The notes beneath the pieces are model-generated. The model was not told where the DNA came from. It saw only the letters and a list, made by a program, of their open reading frames with translations, and ran no database searches. Both the position numbers and the translations under genes were made by a program. 41,515 bases of DNA from Spongiibacter pelagi (lineage in GTDB: Bacteria > Pseudomonadota > Gammaproteobacteria > Pseudomonadales > Spongiibacteraceae): positions 1-41,515 of the forward strand of contig NZ_JACXLD010000011.1 of NCBI RefSeq assembly GCF_014705705.1. The letters run 5' to 3'. Shown piece after piece: positions 15,037 through 25,500 of this stretch. Numbering within the stretch: position 1 is the stretch's first letter; each line of letters begins with the position of its first letter.

Positions 15037-17659
15037 TCTCTATTGCCAAGTCAATGCGCACTGGAATGCGCTGAAGTTCAATTTCGGTCTCAGCATCGCT
15101 GAGTACCAGGAAGTGGTCATTGCCAGCCTTCACTGCCTGAGAAGCAAGGCTCAAGGATACTTTACTTTGACGCTCGCCCAGCTCCGCTGCGTCACTATCC
15201 AGGTTCAACAATTCACGAGATGAAACGCTCTGACCATGCTGATTCATCAGCTCTATGCTGATACTCGTCGCCAGAACCTTTTCGCTTACCGGCTCTGTCT
15301 GCAAAAGCGTAAACACATGGAAGTTAGTAGTGATCCGGTGTTGTTGACCCAACACATTCACACCCACCTTTGTTACCCGCGTGGCTTCAGCGGATTTACC
15401 GTACTTCTGCCGGATCTCTACAATGGGTACAGCTACTTCTTGCAGGGCGGCACCACCGTGCACAAATCGGGCGCCACCAACAAAGTGGAATCGCCCCACA
15501 CCACGGGGAAGCCAAAACTCTGTATCGCAGTCTGTACCCGCCGTTGTGGTTGTTTTTCCATGATGCGCGTATTCGGCTTCGCCCAGACGATTGCCGACCA
15601 GATAGCGCTTCTTAGCGATCACGGTGCCCGCAGGTTTACTGGCCATCGCGCTTTTCTCTAATGCATCAGGAGCCGTTTCACGGAACAGAAAGCCATGATC
15701 TGCCGTCACCGTTATTGCCGTCGCACTGGCATTGTTGACCAGGCGTGAAACTAAATCGGCGAGCTCATTAATCGCTTGACGGCAAGCCACCCAAGTATTG
15801 GACTCTGTACTTGCGGTATCTCCCATTGCATCAATGGTGTTGTGGTAGATATAAATCACGCGGTGTGGCCGCACGAAGTCCCGCAACGCCTGCTTACCCA
15901 TATTGGCTAGGGTTTCGGCCTTTACGGCCGTCCCGCCAACCGCTTCGAGAATTTTATTGCGATTATCCAGCCCCTCCGAAGAACGGCCATCCACATCCAC
16001 CGAGCCTTTGGCGTTGTAGCTCAGTGATTTGTGCGGCAACAAGCTGGCCATGCCCAGTTTGGTATAACTCGGTAATACCCCAAGCTGACTACTGATCGTT
16101 GCCTCAATCCGCTCACGACTATTTATCTGGGTTTTGAGCTCATCCGCCACCTCATAGCGCAAGGCATCACTGATAATCACAAACATGCGGCGCTCGTCGC
16201 CCTTGGCAAGATAAGGCGCAACGATTTGCTGGTAAAAATTCTGCTGATTACCAATACCGTCCAACTGCCACTTACTCAGCAAGCCATTTTGCAAATGCCC
16301 ATCCCAATGAGCGGCCAGCTTGTTAAGGAAGCGATTCAGATAAATGGACTCAACCTGCTCCGCTAATGGAGCGATGGCATCAGGAAAACGCGCTGACACC
16401 ACATCAGCTGACTCATGAAACAGCCGGTAAAATTGATCAATCTCAAACAGGGAATCGGTATAGGCAGTATAGGCCTGCTCAGGGCCTGAGAAACTGAAAT
16501 GCTGGGCACGGGTCTCTATCGCTTCAAACAAATCCGTAGCAGAGAGCAACGCCTGATAATACCCTCGCCAGATACTGCGTTTGCCGACTTCGGTATCGGG
16601 GAAGCGGTCGCTTACCCAGTAACTGGCCAATCGGCCATTCACAGTGCGACGAACGTCCGCCACGACACTGCTGGCCATATTGCCCAACAATTCATCACGC
16701 AGGGCGTTGGCCACTATGCGTTCAATATCCACAAACGTGGCGCAGTTACCCAGCTCTGCTGGGGAAAATCCAGCCAAATGGTGTGCGAGCTGGAGTTCTG
16801 AGGCCAAGCGGGCAGACAAGGCATCGTAGTCTTTCTGGCGAGCCGTCGAATCACGCCACTGGGACAAGAAAACGGCAACGTTGCCAGCTTTGGTATCCGG
16901 CAGCGTCAATTTTGCCAAGCCGCTGGGAAGCGGCTTTGTTGACCGGTTTAAGCCACGAGCTAAATCCGTAACCAGTAACCTCGGGATAAACCTCGCCAAC
17001 GACGGCGTCTCATCCCTGTAACCGAATTGCCGCTCGGCCAAGGCCCACGCGAAGTTCTCCAGGCCGTATTTGATCAGGTTCTGCCACAGGGGGGATTCAT
17101 CAAATGCGGTGCCGGCGTCCAACTGCGCAATATCGCAGAAAAGATCCAGCAACAAGGTAGAGGCATCAGCAGAGCCGCTGCGCGACAACACGGCCCAAAT
17201 TTTGGCATCGATGTCTCGCTCCAGATCATCAGGGTGCAGCATTGCTGCCAATCGCGAAGTGCGATCTTTACTGGCAAAGAACCGGGCGCGGTCTTTCAAG
17301 TAATGGCGCAGGCTGGCATTTCGCAGCCCCAAGTCTTGCTGAAGCATCGAGGTCGCATCGGCCGCAAAGGGCTCGGCATACAAGCGAATATCCAGCAACC
17401 AGTCCTGTTCTGGTACAGGTGCCTCTTGGGATTCGTAAAGAATGAAGGCGCGACTTGGAGAGTCCAGCTCAACTTGGCGCTTTACCGCCAGGGCCGGCGC
17501 GTCTGCCAGCGAAAGCAGTTCTGCATCGTCTAGAGAAAGTTCTGCCACGGCTTCAGCAAATTCACCATCCGGGTCAGACCACCAGACAACCCGGTTACCA
17601 GCCTTCAACAGCTTGGACAGTCCCTGCTCTATGCGCTCTATGGCGCTTGCTCCACTCAC
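15020..17659 (-). CDS. pglZ: BREX type 1 phosphatase-fold protein PglZ
   Basis: An 879-residue alkaline-phosphatase-superfamily protein, core to all BREX systems. The PglZ domain has VIISDALRYEVADE (first metal Asp), VIYIYHNTIDAMGD (second metal-binding stretch) and TVTADHGFLFRE (Asp-His pair). PglZ proteins behave as metal-dependent phosphodiesterases or nucleases in some systems; the role in BREX is still open. It overlaps the fic gene upstream by four bases and brxL downstream by 17, so the three are translationally coupled. In many type 1 loci pglX directly precedes pglZ. Here about 5 kb of other genes lies between them. Confidence 0.94.
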   Translation of the reverse strand: MSGASAIERIEQGLSKLLKAGNRVVWWSDPDGEFAEAVAELSLDDAELLSLADAPALAVKRQVELDSPSRAFILYESQEAPVPEQDWLLDIRLYAEPFAADATSMLQQDLGLRNASLRHYLKDRARFFASKDRTSRLAAMLHPDDLERDIDAKIWAVLSRSGSADASTLLLDLFCDIAQLDAGTAFDESPLWQNLIKYGLENFAWALAERQFGYRDETPSLARFIPRLLVTDLARGLNRSTKPLPSGLAKLTLPDTKAGNVAVFLSQWRDSTARQKDYDALSARLASELQLAHHLAGFSPAELGNCATFVDIERIVANALRDELLGNMASSVVADVRRTVNGRLASYWVSDRFPDTEVGKRSIWRGYYQALLSATDLFEAIETRAQHFSFSGPEQAYTAYTDSLFEIDQFYRLFHESADVVSARFPDAIAPLAEQVESIYLNRFLNKLAAHWDGHLQNGLLSKWQLDGIGNQQNFYQQIVAPYLAKGDERRMFVIISDALRYEVADELKTQINSRERIEATISSQLGVLPSYTKLGMASLLPHKSLSYNAKGSVDVDGRSSEGLDNRNKILEAVGGTAVKAETLANMGKQALRDFVRPHRVIYIYHNTIDAMGDTASTESNTWVACRQAINELADLVSRLVNNASATAITVTADHGFLFRETAPDALEKSAMASKPAGTVIAKKRYLVGNRLGEAEYAHHGKTTTTAGTDCDTEFWLPRGVGRFHFVGGARFVHGGAALQEVAVPIVEIRQKYGKSAEATRVTKVGVNVLGQQHRITTNFHVFTLLQTEPVSEKVLATSISIELMNQHGQSVSSRELLNLDSDAAELGERQSKVSLSLASQAVKAGNDHFLVLSDAETEIELQRIPVRIDLAIENDFDF

Positions 17660-19206
17660 TCAGCATCTCCCCCAAATATCGCCTTATAGCGCTGCTCTAT
17701 GGCGTGCCTTTCCGCCTCGGCCAATGCGGCAAACTCCTTTTCCATGGCCCGCTTAGAGAAGAGCCCTCCGTTCTGGTGCAAGAAGCGAATCAACAAATCC
17801 ACCATTCTATCCGGCATATCCAGGTAATTCTTGATAAAGGTATTCAACTGATCATAGCGGTTAAGGTAATTCACTTCTTCCGGCAGCGTAACGTTGACCG
17901 TTTCCGCTACACAGTCATACAAAAACTCAGCTTGAGCGGTGGCATCAAAAAAGCGGTACAATTCAGCCGTCTCATTGAGCACTTCCACGTTGTTTTTTCC
18001 CGTGGGGCGCCATTCAATCAAATCCAGCCGCCGCTTCGAGAAATGCTCCAGCGCCTCACGATAAGCTTCAATACGCTCCAATATCACTGCCGAGACAGGA
18101 AACACCAAGCCCTTGGGCACAAAACCGGTTTCCGCCAGCACATGGTGAATCAAATAGCGGTGAATCCGGCCATTGCCATCCTCAAAGGGGTGAATAAATA
18201 CAAAGCCGAAGGCAATCAGTGTTGCTGCCAACACCGGGTCATAATCACTCTCAAGCAGCAGCTCGTAGGCCTCGATCATACCGCCGATCAGTGACTCAAG
18301 GTCTTCGGCCCGTGCCGAGATATGGTCAGGCAGCGGCATCCCGGTTACCCGGTCATGCTCACCGACAAACCCACCTTCAAAGCGCAAACCTGGGATAACA
18401 AAGCGATGATCCGGTATTACCGCCTCTTGCAGCGCCTCCAGCTCATCGATACTCAATTTGCGCTGCCCTGCCTGGCCGATCACCCGCCCCCAACGCTCCA
18501 AGCGATTATGGGGCGGCGACTCCCCCTCAATACTGTAGGAAGCCTTCGAGTCCTTGAGCAGTAAGAAAGCCGCCGCGCGGGAAAGCAGATCCCCGTGGGT
18601 TTTGCCTGTCTGCTCGGTAGCCACCTTTGACAGATTCTCACTGATCAAAGCGTCTAACTTTGCTGTACGGCGGATCAGTGGGCAAAAAACGCGGGTGCCC
18701 GGCAGATTATTACGAACCCGATGGCGGCGGGAGTCTCGTGGCGGCCCAGGGTATTGGAGCTTTTCGCTGACCAGCTCGACAAAGTTACCTCGTTTTGCGT
18801 CTTCCAAAGGCAGTTCTATGTCCGTTAACCACTCGAAAAGGAACCAGATCCGGCGACTGTAAGAGCCCGTAGGTTCATTCTGGACAATTTCGGTGATCTC
18901 ACCGGGCTCTATTGAGCGAAACAAGGCACTGAGGATACCCAGATCCAGCCCCTCATATTTAAGGGCAAAGGTCAGATGCCCCAGCAACGTGTCTTCTGGG
19001 CGGTGACGCGGTGTATAAAACCGCCAAGTGCCCTGATCGATCAGGCGGTGCTTGGTGCCGATAGCTGAGAGAAAGTCAGGGGCTGGAACTCGAAGAGCAT
19101 GAGCCTGAATCAGAGCTGAGTAGCCGGCCAGAGGGATATCCTCCGGCAATAGCGGAAAGTCGTGAAAAAGGCTTATTCTCCCGGAAAAATCGTTATATTT
19201 TGTCAC
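17656..19206 (-). CDS. Large Fic-domain protein with intramolecular inhibitory motif, inside BREX
   Basis: Fic proteins transfer AMP or other nucleotide parts onto proteins. The complete active motif HPFEDGNGRIHR is at 339-350, with the catalytic His first. An inhibitory-helix motif of the S-x-x-I-E-G type is at 223-228 (SYSIEGE), placing it among Fic proteins with the inhibitor N-terminal to the core. The first 180 residues are an extra domain I do not recognise, and the C-terminal 100 residues may hold a helical or winged-helix part. It overlaps pglZ by four bases, so it is made with the BREX core. Fic is not a BREX core gene; it could be a toxin-like effector released on infection or a modifier of BREX proteins. 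Confidence 0.86.
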   Translation of the reverse strand: MTKYNDFSGRISLFHDFPLLPEDIPLAGYSALIQAHALRVPAPDFLSAIGTKHRLIDQGTWRFYTPRHRPEDTLLGHLTFALKYEGLDLGILSALFRSIEPGEITEIVQNEPTGSYSRRIWFLFEWLTDIELPLEDAKRGNFVELVSEKLQYPGPPRDSRRHRVRNNLPGTRVFCPLIRRTAKLDALISENLSKVATEQTGKTHGDLLSRAAAFLLLKDSKASYSIEGESPPHNRLERWGRVIGQAGQRKLSIDELEALQEAVIPDHRFVIPGLRFEGGFVGEHDRVTGMPLPDHISARAEDLESLIGGMIEAYELLLESDYDPVLAATLIAFGFVFIHPFEDGNGRIHRYLIHHVLAETGFVPKGLVFPVSAVILERIEAYREALEHFSKRRLDLIEWRPTGKNNVEVLNETAELYRFFDATAQAEFLYDCVAETVNVTLPEEVNYLNRYDQLNTFIKNYLDMPDRMVDLLIRFLHQNGGLFSKRAMEKEFAALAEAERHAIEQRYKAIFGGDAE

Positions 19207-19494
19207 TATAGTGATTTTTGTTTAATTCGAAGGAACAAAGTATTACATGAAAAACGATTCTTGACCATGAATTTTAATTACAATACATGGAAATTGTGAA
19301 TATTAATTACTGGATGCCCCCACTCACCGACACACGAAGGTAATATTGCCCCCAAATGCCTCAACCCAATAGATTCAGCGTGGGAAATACCTACATTCCT
19401 ATGCTGTAACGCTTTTGGTCACCCGATTTTATAACTACTTCTTCCGTTTCTGGTTCATCATCGGGGCGCCCAAAGTTCAAGCTACCTAATTTGA
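19207..19494. other. Gene-free AT-rich gap inside the BREX operon
   Basis: A 288-base gap separates the fic gene from the three-TM gene, in an operon whose other genes mostly overlap or are less than 100 bases apart. It is AT-rich. I see AGGAACAAAG-like and TACAAT-like words on the minus-strand side that could give a local promoter for fic-pglZ-brxL, but no convincing hairpin terminator. The gap marks one edge of the inserted gene block. Confidence 0.4.
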
Positions 19495-19992
19495 TCATGC
19501 AACAATCTCCCGTAAGAAAGTTAGGAACAGCAGTAGCGACAATGCAAAGCCCGCAATAGTTAATTCTTCATATGTATACCGAAGGTATAAAGCTTTTTGA
19601 TCAATTTTAGGAGAAAGACTTTTTATCGGATCTAGATAGCAATTAATCATATGTTGATACATTTGCTCGTAATCCTTTTCCAGCATATACGTAATATTTT
19701 TCTCTCTGCGAGGGGCAACATTTATCTCTCCAATCTTTAGCGACTTGAGAGCATGACCCCAAGCGCAAATTAGTACGAAAACTGATAATACCGAAACCAG
19801 TGAAATAGCGAAGTCCAGTAAGCTTTGGGGTTGAAACAATGTGGCGCTGAAATACGCAATCAAGCCAGACACCAAGGTCACGAGTATCGTTACAAAGGTC
19901 ATAATTCTTGCGCACTTCTCCTCGATATGATCAAACCTCTGCTGCTCCTCCAGATATCGATCTCTTGCATACTCGACAACTTCGGGCCTCAT
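19495..19992 (-). CDS. Three-TM membrane protein, SLATT/effector-like
   Basis: A 165-residue protein with an N-terminal amphipathic helix ([17 protein letters not shown]), two close membrane helices (about 30-50 and 57-79), a cytoplasmic loop, and a C-terminal third helix (about 145-161, [15 protein letters not shown]). This layout resembles small SLATT-type and other membrane effectors of phage-defence systems that permeabilise the membrane, but I cannot place it in a named family. Its start overlaps the DUF2130 stop by four bases, so the two are coupled. It lies in the insert between pglX and pglZ. Confidence 0.55.
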   Translation of the reverse strand: MRPEVVEYARDRYLEEQQRFDHIEEKCARIMTFVTILVTLVSGLIAYFSATLFQPQSLLDFAISLVSVLSVFVLICAWGHALKSLKIGEINVAPRREKNITYMLEKDYEQMYQHMINCYLDPIKSLSPKIDQKALYLRYTYEELTIAGFALSLLLFLTFLREIVA

Positions 19993-21368
19993 GCTTGATC
20001 AGAACCCTCAAGTTGATCGAAAGCCGCTGCCATCGTCGGATTTTTCCGCGTCAGCTTCTTCACTGTCACGTCCTGAGCTTTATCGTTGGCAAGACGGAGA
20101 TTGCGATCCGTGCTCATCAGGGCATCTTTGGTCTTCTGCAGGTGATTGATGGATTTGTCGATCTCATCGATTGCCGTCTGGAACTTGCGGGATGCCAGAT
20201 CATAGTTCTTAGCAAAAGCTGTTTTGAAGGTATTCAGGTCACTCTCGAAGTTGGTGATGTCGATGTTCTGGGCTTTCACCAAGGCCAGCTCTTGCTTGTA
20301 CTCCAGCGAGTTCATGGCGGCATTGCGCAGCAGGGTAATCATGGGGATAAAGAACTGGGGGCGGATCACGTACATCTTGGGATAGCGGTGGCCGACATCG
20401 ACTATGCCTGAGTTGTAGAGCTCACTGTCAGGTTCGAGTAGCGAGACCAAAATGGCGTACTCACAGTCTTTCTCATTGCGATCCTTGTCCAGCTCTTTAA
20501 AGAAATCCTCATTTTTCTTTTTGGTAGCCGTGGTGTCGCTTTCGTTTTTCATCTCGAACATGATGGAGACGATGGGCGTGTCGTTTTCGTCTGAATCGCG
20601 AAAGATGTAGTCGCCCTTACTGCCGGAGCTGGCGTCGTTGTCTTTCTCGAAATAGGCTCTTGGAAAGGCGGTGGCGCGAATTCGGTTAAACTCGGTTTCG
20701 CAGTGCTGCTCCAGGGTTTCGCCAACCATCTTGGTGGAAAGCCGCGCTTTCATATCTCGCAGACGTTCGATGGCATCATCACGGTCTTTGATCTGGGTTT
20801 CGTACTTATCTTTGAGAGATCGCTCCGAGGCTTGTTTTTCCAGCTCGGCCTGGCTCAGCTTGTGCTGCAGGTGGTCGCGCTCTTTTTCAACTGAGGAGAC
20901 CGCCTGGGTGATGGCGAGCTTCTGGTTGGTGTCAGTGGCATCGAGCTTTGATTTCAGCTCCTGAATTTCCTGATTCAGACGGGCTTCAATCAGCTGGGTA
21001 GCTGATTCATTGTCTCGCCGTGCCTGCTGCAGGTCATTCAGCAAGGAATCGCGTTCTTTCTCGACGACTTTCAGCGCCTCATTGATGGCCAGCTTCTGAG
21101 AGACCTCACCGGCTTCCAATTTGGACTGCAGCTCCTGAATTTCTTTATCCTTGGCGGCAGCTGACTTCTGCATTTCGCTGGCCGCCTGCTCCTTTGCCAG
21201 CGCTAGTGCATTGTCTTTTTCCCTCTCGGCGAGCCTGAGTCGCTCCTGCAGTTGCTCTTCGAAGGCGTGGTCTCGAACCTGTTTGAGGATATCGGCGTAA
21301 CCAGCCTCGTCAATTTTGAAGGCCTTGCTGCAGTGGGGGCAGATTATTTCGTTCATATGAAATTCCAT
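19989..21368 (-). CDS. DUF2130 coiled-coil protein with nuclease-like domain
   Basis: A 459-residue DUF2130-type protein. It opens with a zinc-knuckle-like CPHCSKAF (10-17), followed by a long coiled coil to about residue 215. A globular domain begins around [12 protein letters not shown] and contains [10 protein letters not shown] (Asp253) and SIMFEMKNE (Glu272, Lys274), the D...ExK pattern of PD-(D/E)XK nucleases. The coiled coil holds an internal duplication with a 58-residue period (EIQELQSKL at 76, EIQELKSKL at 134). The second Met (residue 5, position 21356) fits the zinc-knuckle start better than the first. It is coupled to the three-TM gene downstream. DUF2130 function is unsettled; nuclease activity is inference from the motif. 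Confidence 0.75.
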   Translation of the reverse strand: MEFHMNEIICPHCSKAFKIDEAGYADILKQVRDHAFEEQLQERLRLAEREKDNALALAKEQAASEMQKSAAAKDKEIQELQSKLEAGEVSQKLAINEALKVVEKERDSLLNDLQQARRDNESATQLIEARLNQEIQELKSKLDATDTNQKLAITQAVSSVEKERDHLQHKLSQAELEKQASERSLKDKYETQIKDRDDAIERLRDMKARLSTKMVGETLEQHCETEFNRIRATAFPRAYFEKDNDASSGSKGDYIFRDSDENDTPIVSIMFEMKNESDTTATKKKNEDFFKELDKDRNEKDCEYAILVSLLEPDSELYNSGIVDVGHRYPKMYVIRPQFFIPMITLLRNAAMNSLEYKQELALVKAQNIDITNFESDLNTFKTAFAKNYDLASRKFQTAIDEIDKSINHLQKTKDALMSTDRNLRLANDKAQDVTVKKLTRKNPTMAAAFDQLEGSDQA

Positions 21369-21400
21369 TTATCTCGACTTTTTCTATTCAAAGCATGCAC

Positions 21401-21964
21401 TTATGAGAGACCTTCCAGAAGATTGGATGCCGCTCTCGTATAGCAATACATTGGTTCACCTTGTGAATTTGTTTTCTGCACCAACAAACCCAAACTAACC
21501 ATCTGGGCCAAATCATCTTCAAGAAACTGAGGTTCATCACATATATGATTTGGGCCGGGCGCTAATACTAGACGCTTCTCTTTCGACGAAATGGTTTTAG
21601 ACACAAGGAAAAACTCAGACTTATTGTCCCTCATCAAAGCGAGTATTTTTATCGATTGTTCGGAAATGGTTTCTTTGGCGAAATTCGCAGCCAGCTCCTT
21701 CAGCGCAATATTTCTTGAAGATAAAGTGGCTATCTGACCAGAAATCACATCAAGTTTTTGGTTGATATCACTAAGCCCCCTATTAAACAGGGCCTTTATA
21801 CTGATAGAAGTCGCATGACTCGACTCTATTACGGATCGAATTTCATCATGGTTATGGTCACTTAACCAAACAAGAAACTCGGTTAACTCGACTTGTTCTT
21901 CCAGCTTTCTGCCTGAGATAAAGGCTGAGATTAACCCAAGAATTGTCGCGAACTCACCAACCAT
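21401..21964 (-). CDS. Unknown protein with N-terminal membrane anchor
   Basis: A 187-residue protein not recognised. A short hydrophobic N-terminus (FATILGLISAFISG) may anchor it. An amphipathic helical region (about 60-90, SDINQKLDVISGQIATL) looks coiled-coil. The C-terminal half (AQMVSLGLLVQKTNSQGEPMYCYTRAA) reads like a small winged-helix fold. Codon and base use are more AT-rich than the neighbouring BREX core. It lies 33 bases upstream of the DUF2130 gene in the same direction and probably belongs to the same inserted block. Confidence 0.55.
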   Translation of the reverse strand: MVGEFATILGLISAFISGRKLEEQVELTEFLVWLSDHNHDEIRSVIESSHATSISIKALFNRGLSDINQKLDVISGQIATLSSRNIALKELAANFAKETISEQSIKILALMRDNKSEFFLVSKTISSKEKRLVLAPGPNHICDEPQFLEDDLAQMVSLGLLVQKTNSQGEPMYCYTRAASNLLEGLS

Positions 21965-22061
21965 TATTTACCCTTCCGTGCCTGTTGGATTTCAAATATG
22001 AGCTCTAAAATTGCCACCAAATGGCCATGCTTAAACAAGACAGAAACCTTTGCCAGCTCTA

Positions 22062-22583
22062 CTATTTTTCATTCGAAGACACACCAACTGACAACAGCTT
22101 TCTCATAGCATAGAGAGTGGCATCTTTAGCAGCTCGAAAGTTGTTAATAACATCGCTAGGCACCTCGCCACAGGTGGAACTTGCAAGCACTTCGTGAGCA
22201 TTTTGGATAGTATCCAAAACCGCCTTGTCAAGGTCGTAGGGCAAAAGAACGCGCTGCTCATGATAGAAAGCCGCCGCCTTTTGAATTGATTCTTTATAGT
22301 CGTTCCAGCCTTGCGGATCTTTTATCTCACTCGAGCCTGCGCCGTGCTCCAACTCCAGAACTTTCGAATATAGCTCAAGGATCGCATTTGCCTGTCGCTC
22401 AAATATCCCGCCATAGGCGATTTGCAAGCGAAGATTCGCAGCTTCGAGTTTGCTCTTGTACTGGGCCACATCCTTGTCCAGAAAATGCCCGATAAGGGCC
22501 TTGAACAAAAAGCCCAGCACACCCAGTGCAACTGCATTTGATAGTACAGCCGCGAGAATGACCTGCCAGACGCCATCAGGCAT
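22062..22583 (-). CDS. Unknown membrane-anchored helical protein after pglX
   Basis: A 173-residue protein with one clear N-terminal membrane helix (VILAAVLSNAVALGVLGFLFKAL), then a long charged helix (FLDKDVAQYKSKLEAANLRLQIA) and further helices. I do not recognise a family. Its start is only three bases after the pglX stop, so translation is probably coupled, and it is the first gene of the block between pglX and pglZ. A membrane anchor plus soluble helical domain would suit a sensor or adaptor, but that is inference. Confidence 0.55.
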   Translation of the reverse strand: MPDGVWQVILAAVLSNAVALGVLGFLFKALIGHFLDKDVAQYKSKLEAANLRLQIAYGGIFERQANAILELYSKVLELEHGAGSSEIKDPQGWNDYKESIQKAAAFYHEQRVLLPYDLDKAVLDTIQNAHEVLASSTCGEVPSDVINNFRAAKDATLYAMRKLLSVGVSSNEK

Positions 22584-22586
22584 ATA

Positions 22587-25500
22587 TCACCCCTTCTTCC
22601 CCGTAACCGCCTTCACCTCGGCCAGCAAATCACCAAATTTGCCGTAGTTGACCTTTACGCCATCATCGAGATCCAGGGTGATACGTTGGTCGGCGTAGTG
22701 GCGGAGGTTTTCGTCGAAGCGGCGGAGTTCGTCGAGTTGTTTGACGAGTTTGTCTTTTTGCTTTTGGAAGCGTTTTTGCTCGGCGCTGGAGGTTGAGGAT
22801 TGGATGTCCTGCTCCAGGTTGTCGATGCGGGCTTGCATACGGGATTGGAGGGGGACGACGTATTCCATGCGCATGCGGGAGAGTGTGCCGGCGTTGTAGC
22901 GGTGTAGGTAGACGAGGGCTTCGAAGGCTTTGTGTTTGCCGGAGCTGAACAGCCAGTAGATGGGCCGCTTTTTGTAGGTTTGCAGGTGGTCTTTGTAGAA
23001 GTCGCGGCTTAAGTAGCGGCGGATGGTGTCGTCGGCGGATTCGCTGGCTTTGCTGCCGAGGGATTCGGCGAGCCAGGCCATATTTTCGGCCTCGGTGTCT
23101 TCGCCCCAGACGACACGGACAAATTCGCGGATGCGGTTGGCGCCGTCGTCGTCGAACCAGGCTTCGTCGGTGATGGGGACGATGCCGTCGTCGTCGGCCG
23201 GGTAGGTTTGGTAGCGGCCGAGGTCGAAGCCTTCGTTGCCGGCGTGGGCGTAAATCAGGCCGGGAGCGTCGAGGCTGTAGCGGCCCATCATGCAGCCGAT
23301 AGTATAAGCAATTAGCTCTTTTAGAGTGTCATTGCGAAACTTCTCACGGAGTTCATTTACATTCAACTTCATTCCGTATCGAAAAATTGGATTCGTGAAG
23401 AGAGTGACACGCCCCTCTGAAACTTCCGCGCCTACGTCATGGGACAAACCGAATGAGGCTATGATTTTTTTGTTGACAATCTCTTCAAGGTCTTTTACTC
23501 GCGCAATTAATTTTAATGAAGCCTCGAAATATGTGTCGAAGGATAAATGTAGCTTCCTATCAGCAATACAAACCAGAGGGGAACCTTGAAAATCCCAAGA
23601 TGCTTCGAAAGCATCCCAGTCAGCCTTATGGATGGCGATTATTTCTTCAACAGCGATTTTTATTGAATTTGATATCTCGCCGCCATTTTTCAGATCATCG
23701 GGAACCGGTATCTTTTCCAGATCTACGGCTTGAAAGTTCAAAGTTGGTGATAATGCAGAGACAACCTCATTCGCAACGGGCGAAAGCATCAAGGCCAGAA
23801 TAATCCTATTATCTATTTTCTCACTTTGAATAACTGGGCCACCAATACTAAATATAGATCCTTTAGGCAAAAGCCGAACACCAAAATTTGAGGAGCTAAT
23901 TGCCGAATATGTGACCGACTCTCGAAAGTATCTGCGACGGTTTTTTATAACAAACTCGGGATCTGATATGTTCGGGTATTTTTTTGTAACCAAGTCAATC
24001 AAGATCGCGCCATCATCCTCATAGCGCACCAACTGCTCCACATTTCCATACCACTTTCTAAATTTTCCACCCTTGTTAAAGGGAAACCAATAACACCCTC
24101 GCTTATTTCCCTCAGAGGCACTACTACAGCCGAAAGCAACAAGCTCATAATCAACTTCAGACCAGTTGCGCACGAAGTAATCTGAATCTGTCGTAGACAT
24201 CCCCTGCTTTAAATCTGCAAGCTCACCGAGCGAATCAAACTTAACAAAACTCTCGCGCAAACTAGGATTTAACCAATACGCCACCGGGCTTCCCGGAATC
24301 TTCTTGAAATCATCCGGTTTGGCGGTATAGAACCAGCCGCAATCTGGGTTGCGAATGGCTTCCAGCGTTTTCGGCCCCTGATTCTCGGAGCCTCGGAAGT
24401 CGGATAGCCGGACGTAGGAGCCGGTGAAGTTCTCGACATGTGCCTTCGATAACGTGAAGGTGCAGATTGGCACCGTGGCTTCGGCGAAGCCGGAGTACTC
24501 CAACTGCACCAGCGTGGTTAGCGTGTTCCGTTCGATGAAGTGGCTGCGCAGTTCTTCGTAGCTGGAGATGAACATCCAGACAAATGGCGACATGAAGCCG
24601 AGTTGCCCGGCGGGCTTGGTCATCGCCAAATCACGGATCATGAAGGCGGAGAACAGATCCTTCTCGTAGCCTTTGTATTCGGCTTTGAGGTGCGCCTTCA
24701 GATTCGGATTCAGGTACTTGTTGCCCATATACGGCGGATTCGCTACCACCGCATCAAATTGCTTGGCCAGCACTTCCGCCTGCGCCACCAGCCGCAGCAA
24801 TGTCTCCGCCGCATCGCGGCCCAGCATGTCGCCGCCTTCGCGCACGGCCTCCAACTCCCGCCGCAGATCTGGCAAGGCATTCGCCAGTTCGTCGGGAACC
24901 TGAATCAGCGAGCCAAAGGTTTTGGCCTGGTCGAAGGTCTCCACAAGCTGAATCACGGTCGCAGAGTCAATCTGTGGCGCATTCAACGCATTGTGCAGAT
25001 CCGCCGCGCTACCTTCCTTCGCCTCCTGCAAGGCCAACACATTCAAACTCACCGGCTGCCCAAACAAGCGCCGATCATCCGCCCGCGCCTTCATCAACAA
25101 GGCAAAGCCAGCGAGCTGTGCGGCACGGTCGTCGATATCCAGCCCGTAGAGGTTCTTTTCCAGAATGAGCCGGGGGATGTCCTGCCGGCGGTAGCCGCGT
25201 TCGAGGTAGATGTCGCGCAGCAACTCAAAAGCTTCCACCAGGATGTGGCCGGAGCCGCAGGCCGGGTCGAGCAGCGTGAGGGATTCGGGGTTGAGAGTGG
25301 CGCCGTCCTCATCGATGCGGGCCTGGATGAGCGCGTCGAGCTGGGCGTTGACCTCGTCCGTCTGCTCAGCGGGTTTTATGTAGTACTCCCACTTGGTCGC
25401 CAGTTGGCTTGTGGGGTTGGCCATCAGCCACAGGCGGCCGAGGCTGTTCTGCACCAGGTATTTGACGATCCAGTTGGGTGTGAACAGCTGGGTGGCGGCG

